Shown: positions 26,270 through 34,715 of the stretch, one piece after another
Layout of the letters: each line of letters opens with the position of its first letter
Position numbering within the stretch: the stretch's first letter is position 1
Assembly: GCF_027105095.1 (NCBI RefSeq)
Contig: NZ_CP114278.1
Span: 1,054,001-1,118,000 of the forward strand
Source of the DNA: Brevundimonas vesicularis
GTDB lineage: Bacteria; Pseudomonadota; Alphaproteobacteria; Caulobacterales; Caulobacteraceae
DNA: 64,000 nucleotides
Reading direction: 5' to 3'
Made by a program: the position numbers and the translations under genes
Notes under the pieces: generated by a model
Told to the model about the DNA's origin: nothing
Database searches by the model: none
Seen by the model: the letters and a program-made list of their open reading frames with translations, nothing else

Positions 26270-27958
26270 TCAGCGCGCGCCGGCGATGGGTGTGGTCTCG
26301 GCGATCAGGACCGGCTCCGCCTGCGGCGGCGGGGCGACGTAATCCAGCGCCATCGGGACAGCGCGCGCGCCCGATGCGACGGCGTCCAGCGTCTTCAGCG
26401 GGCCGCCGAACAGGCGCTGATAGATCCAGTAGCTGGCCATGACCTTTTCGACGTAGTCGCGCGCCTGGGGCACGTCGATCGTCTCGATCAGCAGCAGGGG
26501 ATCGGCGTCCGCGCCCAGCTTCCTGACCGCCGACAGCATCGGCCCAGGACCGGCGTTGTAGGAGGCCACGGCCCGCAGCAGATCGCCCTGGAAGGCCGGC
26601 AGGGCCAGCATCTTGTTGATGTAGGCCTGGCCCAGACGCATGTTGACCGCCGGAACCAGCAGCTTGGTCGGGTCCGAGACGAAGGTGCGATCGCCGGTCA
26701 TCTCGGCCGCCGTCGTCGGCATGACCTGCATCAGCCCATAGGCGCCGACGCTGGAGCGGGCGTTCGGATTGAAGTCGGTTTCCTTGCGCGCCAGGGCGTA
26801 CACCAGCGCCCGCTCGATGACGAAGCCGCCTTCGGGCGCCAGGTCCGGCATCGGATAACGGGTCGCGTCGATGCGGCTGGCTTCGGCCGACGTGTTGATC
26901 GGCAGGATGGCGCGCGCCAGGGCGGTCCACATCTTGGCCGCATCGCCGACGGCGGTGCGCAGGCCGGATCGCAGCTCGGTCTCGGCGTCGGCGTTGCGCC
27001 CGACCTCATAGAAGGCGACGGTGCGCTTGGCGCGGGCGTCAGCCTGGACGAAGGCTTCCAGGGCGGTCGGTTCGACGGCGGCGCTCTGGGGCACATAGGC
27101 GGCGCGACGCAGGCGGGGCTCGGCCTCATAGGGGCGGGGCCCCATGTTCTCGATCGTCGGCTCTTCTCCAAGCTGACGCAGGGCGATCTGGCCATAGAAG
27201 GTGGCAGGCCACTGGGCCGACAGGCGCAAATAGTCGGTGACGCGATCCTGACGACCCGACTGGGCGGCGGCGCGCGCGGTCCAGAAGGCGGCGCCGGCGC
27301 GCACCCAAGCGTCCTCGGTCGGATCGTTGGCGACGCGTTCGAAAGCGGCGAAGGATTCGTGGAACTGGCCCAGACGCCATTCCGCCAGGCCGACCGTCCA
27401 CCAGTCGCCGATCTGGCGCCCCAGGGCCGAGGCGCCGGTCAGGTCGTCGTTGTTGTAGGCGACGCGCGCCGCCTTCATCGGATCGGTGACTCCGCCTCCG
27501 CCGGACACGGCGGTGACCAGACTGTTCCAGGTGCGGCCGATCACACCGCCGGGACGCACCGGCTCGGGCGCGCCATCGGGGCGACGACGCAGGGCCAGCG
27601 TATAGACGCGATCCGCGCACGGCAGATCCGAATAGGTCTCAAGCCAGGCCGTCAGCTCTTCGTAGGTGGCGACGTGGTCGGGATGGAACAGGCTTTCAAA
27701 CTCGACCTGACCCAGCAGCACACGGTCCTGCGCCTGACGGGCCGCCGTGCGAGCGGTCTCGATGTCGCCGCGGCGCAGGGCGTCGAAGGCGGTGGTGTAG
27801 GACAGTCTGTCGGCGGAACTCAGCGCGGTGGGGCGCACGGAACCGGCGCCGGCTTCAGCGGTTGATCCGTAAGGCGTCTCGGCGGTCGCGGCCGTCGTGG
27901 CGGCGCAGAACGCAAGAACAAGCGTCGGCGCGAGGAGCGCGCGGCGGAATAGGAACAT
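26270..27958 (-). CDS. Soluble lytic murein transglycosylase (Slt70/SdpA-like)
   Basis: A 562-residue periplasmic enzyme that cleaves the glycan strand of peptidoglycan to 1,6-anhydro-muropeptides. It has a Sec signal (first 26 residues), a long alpha-helical superhelix (about 45-400), and a C-terminal SLT domain. The catalytic motif is YALARKETDFNPNARSSVGAYGLMQVMP with the catalytic Glu in RKETDF (about residue 388). AVASYNAGPGPM is the typical late motif. Its Caulobacter counterpart is SdpA. ATG 27958. Confidence 0.93.
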   Translation of the reverse strand: MFLFRRALLAPTLVLAFCAATTAATAETPYGSTAEAGAGSVRPTALSSADRLSYTTAFDALRRGDIETARTAARQAQDRVLLGQVEFESLFHPDHVATYEELTAWLETYSDLPCADRVYTLALRRRPDGAPEPVRPGGVIGRTWNSLVTAVSGGGGVTDPMKAARVAYNNDDLTGASALGRQIGDWWTVGLAEWRLGQFHESFAAFERVANDPTEDAWVRAGAAFWTARAAAQSGRQDRVTDYLRLSAQWPATFYGQIALRQLGEEPTIENMGPRPYEAEPRLRRAAYVPQSAAVEPTALEAFVQADARAKRTVAFYEVGRNADAETELRSGLRTAVGDAAKMWTALARAILPINTSAEASRIDATRYPMPDLAPEGGFVIERALVYALARKETDFNPNARSSVGAYGLMQVMPTTAAEMTGDRTFVSDPTKLLVPAVNMRLGQAYINKMLALPAFQGDLLRAVASYNAGPGPMLSAVRKLGADADPLLLIETIDVPQARDYVEKVMASYWIYQRLFGGPLKTLDAVASGARAVPMALDYVAPPPQAEPVLIAETTPIAGAR

Positions 27959-28043
27959 AAAGCGGCGGCCCCCTCGTTGGCGACGCGCATGGGATACAGG
28001 CGCGTGTATGGCGATCGGTCGTCAGCATGCGAGCATGCCGCGA

Positions 28044-28856
28044 CTACCCTTGTTCTTCAACCGAGTCCGTTTCAAGGCGAACGGCCAGAGAAAGCAGGTC
28101 CGCCCACACCTGCCGTTTCGCTTGTGGCTGACGCAGTAGGAAGGCGGGATGCAGGGTCGGCATGACGGGCGCCGACAGCGCCCCTTCCAGCAGACGCCAT
28201 TCCTTCCAGTTGCCGCGCAGCTTCATGATGCCTTCCTCGGCGCCGAGCACCGACTTGGCCGAGGCTGCGCCCAGCAGCAGCACGGCCCTGGGCTTCAGCA
28301 GGGCGAAGGCGCGCTCGACAAAGGGCGCGCACACCGCCTGTTCCTGAGGGCTGGGGGTGCGGTTGCCGGGGGGACGCCAGAAGACCGTGTTGGTGATGAA
28401 GACCTTGTCGGTCAGGCCCGCCGCCGCCAGCATCCGGTCCAGCAACTGCCCGGCCTTGCCGACGAAGGGTTGGCCCGCCCGGTCCTCTTCCGCGCCGGGG
28501 CCTTCGCCGACGATCAGGACCGAGGCGTTGGGGTTGCCGCGTCCGAACACCGATTGCGTCGCGCCCATGCCGCGCAGCGGACAGCCCTCGAACGCCGCAA
28601 CCGCCGCCGCCAGATCCTGAAGCGTCGCGGCGCCGGCGGCCAGCCGCCGCGCCTCGGCGAGGGCGTCATCGGCGTTGACGCCGGCCAGGGGCATGACGAC
28701 CGAGGCCGTCGCCCTCTGCACCGCCTTGACGGCCGGAGGCGGGGCGATGTGGGTGTGATCGACGGGCGCATCGCCATAGCAGGCGTCGACCCCCGCATCC
28801 CGCCAGAAGGCGAGCAGGCTTTCGACTGCAGCGATGTCATGGGGTTGCGCGTTCAT
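28044..28856 (-). CDS. Uracil-DNA glycosylase, family 4-type variant
   Basis: 270 residues. An Ala-rich N-terminal extension of about 85 residues precedes the glycosylase domain. Motif A is VGEGPGAEEDRAGQPFVGKAG and the late motif is PTLHPAFLLR. In canonical family 4 enzymes four Cys bind a 4Fe-4S cluster; here the first pair reads GCPLRGM (one Cys) and the R-P-P-x-N-R segment reads FWRPPGNRTP with Trp before it, while the later Cys (AVCAPF) remains. The canonical ligand set is thus incomplete. ATG 28856. Confidence 0.85.
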   Translation of the reverse strand: MNAQPHDIAAVESLLAFWRDAGVDACYGDAPVDHTHIAPPPAVKAVQRATASVVMPLAGVNADDALAEARRLAAGAATLQDLAAAVAAFEGCPLRGMGATQSVFGRGNPNASVLIVGEGPGAEEDRAGQPFVGKAGQLLDRMLAAAGLTDKVFITNTVFWRPPGNRTPSPQEQAVCAPFVERAFALLKPRAVLLLGAASAKSVLGAEEGIMKLRGNWKEWRLLEGALSAPVMPTLHPAFLLRQPQAKRQVWADLLSLAVRLETDSVEEQG

Positions 28857-28946
28857 GTCTCGAACCACCGATAAGCCTTGACCGCCCTCGCGTCACCTTC
28901 CGATAAGCGGCATAACCACACAGATAACCGGGATTCAGGGGAAACC

Positions 28947-30707
28947 ATGGCCGAAGACGCCATCGAAGGCGGCGCGGAGAACGCCCGTCAGGACGCCATC
29001 ATCGACAATCTGCCGCCGCTCGAGGCGCTGAACGGCGTCGAGCGCGAGATCATGGAATATGATGTCGTGATCGTCGGCGGCGGCCCGGCCGGCCTGTCGG
29101 CGGCCATCCGACTGAAGCAGCGCGCGGAAAAGGACGGCAAGGAGATCACCGTCGCCGTTCTGGAAAAGGCGGCCGAGGTCGGCGGCCACATCCTGTCGGG
29201 CGCGGTCATCGATCCCAAGGCGCTGAACGAGCTGTTCCCCGACTGGAAAGAACGCGGCGCGCCGCTGGAGACGCCGGTCACAAAGGACAAGTTCCTGCTG
29301 CTGGGCCCGCAAGGGTCGGCGTCGCTGCCCATGCCGCTGATGCCGCCCTTCATGCACAATCACGGCTGCTACATCGCCTCGCTGGGCAACGTTACGCGCT
29401 GGCTGGGCGAGCAGGCCGAGGCTCTGGGCGTCGAGGTCTATCCCGGCATGGCCGCCAGCCACGTCGTCTGGGAAGAAGAGACGGGTCAGGTGAAGGGCGT
29501 CGTCGCCGGCGTCTTCGGCATCGACCGCGAGGGCAAGCCGACCGGCGACTTCCAGCCCGGCATCGAACTGCACGGCAAATATGTCTTCATCGCCGAGGGC
29601 GTGCGCGGCTCCCTGGCCAAGACCATCATCGCCAGGCACAAGCTTCAGGACGGCAAGTCGCCCCAGAAATACGGCATCGGCCTGAAAGAGTTGTGGCAGG
29701 TGCCGGCCGACAAGCACCAGCCCGGCCTGGCCCAGCACACGACCGGCTGGCCGCTGGACGAACACACCGGCGGCGGCAGCTTCCTGTATCACTTCGGCGA
29801 TCGCTACGTGGCCGTCGGCTATGTGGTTCACCTGAACTACGAGAACCCGTTCCTGTCGCCGTTCGACGAGTTCCAGCGCTTCAAGCACCACCCCGAGATC
29901 GCCCAGCACCTGGAGGGCGCAACACGCATCTCCTACGGCGCGCGCGCCATCACCGAGGGCGGCCTGCAGTCGATCCCGAAGCTGAGCTTCCCCGGCGGCG
30001 TGCTGATCGGTTGTTCGGCCGGCTTCGTGAACGTGCCCCGCATCAAGGGCAGCCACAACGCGATGAAGACCGGCATGCTGGCCGCCGACGCCGCCTATGA
30101 GGCCGTTCAGGCCGGGCGCGCGGGCGACGAACTGGTCGAATACCAGACCGCCTTCGAAAAGAGTTGGGTCTATAAGGAGCTATCGGTCGTCCGGAACGCC
30201 AAGCCCCTGCTGTCCAAGTTCGGCACGACGCTGGGCGGGGCGCTGGGCATGTTCGACATGTGGTGCCGCACCCTCTTGGGCGGCCTGTCGCCGATCCCGA
30301 CGCTGAAGCACGAAAAGACCGACGCCGCCTCGACCGGCCTGGCCGCCGACCACAAGGCGATCGCGTACCCCAAGCCGGACGGCAAGCTGTCGTTCGACAA
30401 GCTGTCTTCGGTGTTCATCTCCAACACCAACCACGCCGAGGACCAGCCGGCCCACCTGAAGCTGCTGGATCCGTCGATCCCGATCCGCGTCAACCTCCCC
30501 AAATACGGTGAGCCGGCGCGGCTTTACTGCCCGGCGGGCGTGTACGAAGTGGTCTATGGCGACGAGGCGGCCAAGGCCGATCCGCGCTTCGTCATCAACG
30601 CCCAGAACTGCGTCCACTGCAAAACCTGCGACATCAAGGATCCGTCTCAGAACATCGTCTGGACCACGCCCGAAGGCGGCGGCGGTCCCAACTATCCGAA
30701 CATGTGA
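28947..30707 (+). CDS. Electron transfer flavoprotein-ubiquinone oxidoreductase
   Basis: ETF-QO (586 residues) passes electrons from ETF to ubiquinone at the inner membrane during fatty-acid and amino-acid oxidation. The FAD-binding GGGPAGLS lies at residues 44-51. The membrane-associated quinone region follows in the middle. The C-terminal ferredoxin-like part has the 4Fe-4S ligands in NCVHCKTCDIKDPSQNIVW. Length is normal. ATG 28947 follows AGGGGAAACC. No etfAB genes are adjacent. A Gly/Cys-rich hairpin-forming spacer (30712-30745) separates it from the TPR gene. Confidence 0.96.
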   Translation: MAEDAIEGGAENARQDAIIDNLPPLEALNGVEREIMEYDVVIVGGGPAGLSAAIRLKQRAEKDGKEITVAVLEKAAEVGGHILSGAVIDPKALNELFPDWKERGAPLETPVTKDKFLLLGPQGSASLPMPLMPPFMHNHGCYIASLGNVTRWLGEQAEALGVEVYPGMAASHVVWEEETGQVKGVVAGVFGIDREGKPTGDFQPGIELHGKYVFIAEGVRGSLAKTIIARHKLQDGKSPQKYGIGLKELWQVPADKHQPGLAQHTTGWPLDEHTGGGSFLYHFGDRYVAVGYVVHLNYENPFLSPFDEFQRFKHHPEIAQHLEGATRISYGARAITEGGLQSIPKLSFPGGVLIGCSAGFVNVPRIKGSHNAMKTGMLAADAAYEAVQAGRAGDELVEYQTAFEKSWVYKELSVVRNAKPLLSKFGTTLGGALGMFDMWCRTLLGGLSPIPTLKHEKTDAASTGLAADHKAIAYPKPDGKLSFDKLSSVFISNTNHAEDQPAHLKLLDPSIPIRVNLPKYGEPARLYCPAGVYEVVYGDEAAKADPRFVINAQNCVHCKTCDIKDPSQNIVWTTPEGGGGPNYPNM

Positions 30708-30772
30708 CGGAACGGGGGCAGGGGCGGCGTTCCGCCCTTGCCCGCCGCTGCAAAAGCGTGAAGGGTCCGGGC

Positions 30773-32650
30773 ATGATCGCCTCCCGTTCTCGCCTGTTCG
30801 CCGCCTCCCTGACCGTCCTCGCCGTGGCGCTTGCCGGCCATGCCTCGGCTCAGGACACGACCCCGCCCGCCCCGACGCCGGACACCCATCCGCCGGCCGT
30901 CATCCTGGAGCCGGGCCAGACGGCGCCGGGCCAGGCCACACCAAGTCAGGCGCCGACCGAGGCCGCGCCCGATCCTCACATCATCATCACCGACATGCCC
31001 GCGACGCCGGCGATCCCGGCCGTCTGGGCGCCGATCCCGACGAACGCCGAGGGCCGCAGCGCCTATGGTCTGTATCTGGCGGGCAAGCTGGCCCTGATGC
31101 AGGGCGAGGGGGCGACCGGCTCGGACTATCTGGCCCAGGCGGAACGACTGACGCCGGAACAGCCGCGCGTGCGCGAACAGGCCTTCACCTCCGCCCTGCT
31201 GACCGGCGATCTGGATGTGGCGGCCGCCTTGGCCCCGACCGATGCGACCGCGTCTCCCGCGTTTGTGGAGGGTGGGCGGCTGGTGCGTCTGGTCCAGGAC
31301 TTCGTGCGCGGCGACGCCAGGACGCCGAACGCCGAACTGGCCCGTCAGCCCATCGGCGCCCCGCACGCGCGCGCCGGTCTGCTGGTCGCGCCGTGGATCG
31401 CGGCGGCGGCGGACGACTGGACCCGGGCGCTTCAGCCGGTGCCGACCGCCGGCGATCCCCTGACCCTGGCCTTCGCCCGGATCAATCGCGCCGCCCTGCT
31501 GGAAAAACGTCGCGACTATGCCGAGGCTGAGGTCGAGCTGAAGACCGCGTCCGAAGTCGCCGGCGTCGGCGCCCTGTTCAAACGCCCCTATGGCGAGTTT
31601 CTAGAACGGCGCGGACGCCGCGACGACGCCGTCGCCCTGTATGAAGCCGCCATGGCGGTCCAGCCCGTCGATCCGGGCGTGGCCCGCGCGCTGCAGCGGC
31701 TGAAGGACGGCGGGCGCCCGCCCGCCTTGCCCGACTTCCGCGAAGGCGCCGCCCAAGGCCTGATCACCGCCGCCGCCCAGGCTTCGGCCGAGCGCGGCAA
31801 CGAGTTCGCCGCCGTCTATCTGCGCCTCGCCCAGAACCTGCACGACGATGACGAGACGGAATATCAGCTGGCCCAGGTGCTCTCCCGCGCCGGTCTGAAA
31901 TCCGCCGCCCGCAACGCCCTGTCGCGGGTCGGGACCGCCGATCCGCAGCTCTACGCCGCCGCCCGCGCTCAGCTGGCCGTGGCGCTGGAAGAGGACGGCC
32001 AGTCGCAGGACGCGCTCACCGAACTGCGCCGCGCCGCCGCCGCCAGCCCCGACGATCGGCAGATCGCCTTGGTCTTGGCCGGTCAGCTGATGCAGCTGAA
32101 ACAGCATGACGAGGCGCTTGCGTTGCTGGACGGGCCGCTTCTGAACACCGCCGATCAGGGCGCCAGCGTTCACTTCCTGCGCGGCGCCGCCTATGAGGCG
32201 CTGGGTCGTGTTCCCGAGGCCGAGGCCGAACTGTGGGCCGCGCTTCAGACCGCGCCGAACGACGCCGATATGCTGAACTACCTCGGCTATCTTTGGGTCG
32301 ATAAGGGGCTGCGGGTGCAGGAGGGCGCCGAAATGATCGCCCGCGCCCACGCGCTGGAGCCCGACAACGGCAACATCCAGGATTCGTTAGGCTGGGCGCA
32401 GTTCAAACAGGGCCAGTACGAAACCGCCGTCAACACGCTGGAAGAGGCTGTCGACAAGGAGCCGTCCAACGCCGAGATCAATGATCACCTCGGCGACGCC
32501 TATTGGAAGGTCGGCCGTCAACGCGAAGCCGTCTGGCTGTGGAACCGCGTCCTGGTGCTGGAGCCTGAACCCGAACGTCGGGCCGAGGTCGAACGCAAGA
32601 TCGCCAACGGGCTGGACGGCGCGCCGAACGCTCAGGGCGTCGCGCAATAG
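30773..32650 (+). CDS. Tetratricopeptide-repeat periplasmic protein
   Basis: 625 residues beginning with a Sec signal (MIASRSRLFAASLTVLAVALAGHASAQ). A Pro/Thr-rich disordered stretch of about 55 residues follows, then helical repeats. TPR signatures become clear in the last third (LRGAAYEALGRVPEAEAELWAALQ, DSLGWAQFKQGQYETAVNTLEEAV, DHLGDAYWKVGRQREAVWLWNRVL). The order of these repeats is typical of TPR proteins that scaffold outer-membrane or envelope complexes; the partner is unknown. It is followed 3 bp later by ispE, suggesting a shared transcript. Confidence 0.88.
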   Translation: MIASRSRLFAASLTVLAVALAGHASAQDTTPPAPTPDTHPPAVILEPGQTAPGQATPSQAPTEAAPDPHIIITDMPATPAIPAVWAPIPTNAEGRSAYGLYLAGKLALMQGEGATGSDYLAQAERLTPEQPRVREQAFTSALLTGDLDVAAALAPTDATASPAFVEGGRLVRLVQDFVRGDARTPNAELARQPIGAPHARAGLLVAPWIAAAADDWTRALQPVPTAGDPLTLAFARINRAALLEKRRDYAEAEVELKTASEVAGVGALFKRPYGEFLERRGRRDDAVALYEAAMAVQPVDPGVARALQRLKDGGRPPALPDFREGAAQGLITAAAQASAERGNEFAAVYLRLAQNLHDDDETEYQLAQVLSRAGLKSAARNALSRVGTADPQLYAAARAQLAVALEEDGQSQDALTELRRAAAASPDDRQIALVLAGQLMQLKQHDEALALLDGPLLNTADQGASVHFLRGAAYEALGRVPEAEAELWAALQTAPNDADMLNYLGYLWVDKGLRVQEGAEMIARAHALEPDNGNIQDSLGWAQFKQGQYETAVNTLEEAVDKEPSNAEINDHLGDAYWKVGRQREAVWLWNRVLVLEPEPERRAEVERKIANGLDGAPNAQGVAQ

Positions 32651-32653
32651 GTC

Positions 32654-33526
32654 ATGCCTGCCCTGACCGCCCTGGCGCCGGCCAAGATCAATCTGTTCCT
32701 ACACGTCGGAGCGGTGGACGCTGACGGCTATCATCCGCTGTCCAGCCTGGTCGCCTTCGCCGATGTCGGGGATCGCATGTCGGTCGAGCCGGCGGATCGC
32801 TTGTCGTTGATTGTCGACGGGCCTTTCGGCGGCGGGCTGGGCGCGACGGATGACAATCTGATCCTGCGCGCGCTGCGTCAGCTGGGCGAGGCCTGCGGCA
32901 TCGGAGAGCCGATGCTGAAGGTCACGCTGGACAAGCGCCTGCCCATTGCGGCGGGGCTCGGCGGCGGATCGTCCGATGCGGGCGCGGCGCTGAAGCTGGC
33001 GCGCGACGTGCTGGCGATCGATCTCGACAATGCCGCGCTTGAGGCGGTCGCGGGCGTCGTCGGCGCGGACGGGCCGATGTGTCTGCGGATGCGAACGGCC
33101 TGGGCCGAGGGGAGGGGAGACGTGCTGACCGACGAACCCCGACTGCCGTCGCTGCCGGCCGTGTTGTTCAACCCCGGCGTCCCGTCGCCGACGGGCGCCG
33201 TCTATCGGGCCTATGACGCAGGGCCGTTCAGATCGGCGAACCGGCCGGCGCCGCCGTCGGATTGGAGCCTGGAGAAGGCGATCGACTGGCTTTCGGTCCA
33301 GCGCAATGATCTGGAGGCGCCGGCGGTGTCCCTGACACCCGCCATCGCCGAGGCTTTGCGCGCCGTCGCCGACACGCCGGACGTGGCCCTGACCCGCATG
33401 TCCGGCTCGGGCGCGACGGTGTTCGGCCTTTATCGGACGGATGCGGCGGCCAAGGCGGCGGCGGCGATCCTGGCCGAAATCCACCCGTCCGCCTGGGTTC
33501 GCGCAACCTGCCTGGCTGCGTCTTAG
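32654..33526 (+). CDS. ispE: 4-diphosphocytidyl-2-C-methyl-D-erythritol kinase
   Basis: IspE (290 residues) phosphorylates CDP-ME in the MEP isoprenoid pathway. This GHMP kinase shows the substrate-contacting start APAKINLFLHVG (residues 8-19), the ATP loop PIAAGLGGGSSDAGAALKLA (about 92-111) and the late MSGSGATVFGLY (about 245-256). ATG 32654 is three bases after the TPR gene stop. An intrinsic terminator follows at 33580. Confidence 0.96.
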   Translation: MPALTALAPAKINLFLHVGAVDADGYHPLSSLVAFADVGDRMSVEPADRLSLIVDGPFGGGLGATDDNLILRALRQLGEACGIGEPMLKVTLDKRLPIAAGLGGGSSDAGAALKLARDVLAIDLDNAALEAVAGVVGADGPMCLRMRTAWAEGRGDVLTDEPRLPSLPAVLFNPGVPSPTGAVYRAYDAGPFRSANRPAPPSDWSLEKAIDWLSVQRNDLEAPAVSLTPAIAEALRAVADTPDVALTRMSGSGATVFGLYRTDAAAKAAAAILAEIHPSAWVRATCLAAS

Positions 33527-33570
33527 CGCCGTTCATCGCTCCACGCCGCCAAATGGCCGGGCTCAGCGTG

Positions 33571-33599
33571 TTGAAGCGAACGGCGGCGGGCCCTATGGT
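33571..33599 (+). promoter_or_regulatory. Candidate glyQ promoter overlapping a terminator
   Basis: TTGAAG (33571-33576) and TATGGT (33594-33599) are separated by exactly 17 bases. The -10 lies in the loop of the terminator hairpin at 33580-33613. The predicted start, near 33606, lies within 35 bases of the glyQ start codon. Confidence 0.4.
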
Positions 33600-33613
33600 C
33601 CGCCGTCTTTTTT
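33580..33613 (+). terminator. Intrinsic terminator between ispE and glyQ
   Basis: ACGGCGG (33580-33586) pairs with CCGCCGT (33600-33606); the U tract (CTTTTTT) runs to 33613. It ends ispE transcripts just 24 bases before the glyQ start codon. Confidence 0.75.
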
Positions 33614-33637
33614 GCAGCCCCTCCCCACGAGCCCGAT

Positions 33638-34531
33638 TTGACCACCTCGACCGAGCCGCTTGCGTTTCAGGACCTGATCCTGACGCTCCACCGCTATTGG
33701 GGCGAGCAGGGCTGCGCCATTCTACAGCCCTATGACATCGAGGTCGGGGCCGGTACGCTGCATCCCGCCACCGTCCTGCGCGCGCTCGGCTCCAAGCCGT
33801 GGAAGGCCGCCTATGTCCAGCCCAGCCGCCGCCCCGGCGACGGCCGCTATGGCGAAAATCCCAACCGCCTCCAACACTATTACCAATACCAGGTCATCCT
33901 GAAGCCGAACCCGGATAACCTTCAGGAACTCTATCTCGGATCGCTGGCGGCCATCGGCATCGATCCGAAACTGCACGACATCCGCTTCGTCGAGGACGAC
34001 TGGGAAAACCCCACCGTCGGCGCCTGGGGGCTGGGCTGGGAGGTCTGGTGCGACGGGATGGAGGTGACGCAGTTCACCTATTTCCAGGGCGTCGGCGGCA
34101 TCGAGGTCGATGTGGTCTCGGGCGAGCTGACCTACGGGCTGGAGCGTCTGGCCATGTATGTGCAGGGCGTGGACAACGTCTATGATCTGAAGTTCACCAA
34201 GGAGGGCCTGACCTATGGCGAGGTCTTCCTGGAGAACGAGCGACAACAGTCGGAAGCCAACTTCCACGGCTATGATGTCGACGGCCTGAAGCGCCGGTTC
34301 GAGGACATGGTGGCCGAGGTCTCGCGCCTTCTGGCCATGACCGGACCCCAGGGCCAGCCCCTGGTCCTGCCCGCCTATGACCAGGTGCTGAAGGCCAGCC
34401 ACCTGTTCAACCTGATGGACGCCCGCGGCGCCATCGCCGTCGCCGAGCGCCAGAGCTACATCGGTCGCATCCGCGAACTCTGCAAAGCCTGCGCGACGGC
34501 TTATGTCGAGCGGGAACGGGCCGAAGCATGA
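33638..34531 (+). CDS. glyQ: Glycyl-tRNA synthetase alpha subunit
   Basis: The catalytic subunit (297 residues) of the heterotetrameric bacterial glycyl-tRNA synthetase. Class II motifs are visible: [24 protein letters not shown] (residues 10-33), [27 protein letters not shown] (motif 2 region, about 61-87) and [24 protein letters not shown] (motif 3, about 147-170). The start is TTG at 33638. A/B repeat copy 3 lies between it and glyS, so the two subunit genes, normally adjacent, are 184 bp apart. Confidence 0.97.
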   Translation: MTTSTEPLAFQDLILTLHRYWGEQGCAILQPYDIEVGAGTLHPATVLRALGSKPWKAAYVQPSRRPGDGRYGENPNRLQHYYQYQVILKPNPDNLQELYLGSLAAIGIDPKLHDIRFVEDDWENPTVGAWGLGWEVWCDGMEVTQFTYFQGVGGIEVDVVSGELTYGLERLAMYVQGVDNVYDLKFTKEGLTYGEVFLENERQQSEANFHGYDVDGLKRRFEDMVAEVSRLLAMTGPQGQPLVLPAYDQVLKASHLFNLMDARGAIAVAERQSYIGRIRELCKACATAYVERERAEA

Positions 34532-34544
34532 CGGGGGACGCGCA

Positions 34545-34673
34545 AGAACCCCTCCGTCTCTCCGCTTCGCTCCGAGCCACCTCCCCATGTCATGGGGAGG
34601 AGACCGATTTCGCCTTGTCTCCTCCCCGCCAAGCGGGGAGGGGGACCGCGCGTAGCGTGGTGGAGGGGCTCTT
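34545..34673. repeat. Extragenic A/B inverted repeat pair, copy 3 (divergent)
   Basis: An inverted B half (AGAACCCCTCCGTCTCTCCG, then a TCCCCATG / CATGGGGA hairpin ending GGAGGAGAC) is followed after 12 bases by a forward A half (GTCTCCTCCCC hairpin, GGGGGACCGCGCGTAGCG, GGAGGGGCTCTT). The GTCTCC ends face each other, opposite to copies 1, 2 and 6. It fills the glyQ-glyS gap. Confidence 0.9.
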
Positions 34674-34715
34674 CGCCGCCTGCACCGCTGGCCACTCTTC
34701 TGTTTCGAGACCCTG

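Noticed and set aside
26204..27865. Plus-strand frame opposite the lytic transglycosylase
   Set aside because: Same shadow pattern; the minus strand encodes a full signal peptide and SLT domain.
33540..33637. T-box or riboswitch before glyQ
   Set aside because: Too short for a T-box or glycine riboswitch and lacks their conserved loops; only a terminator hairpin is seen.
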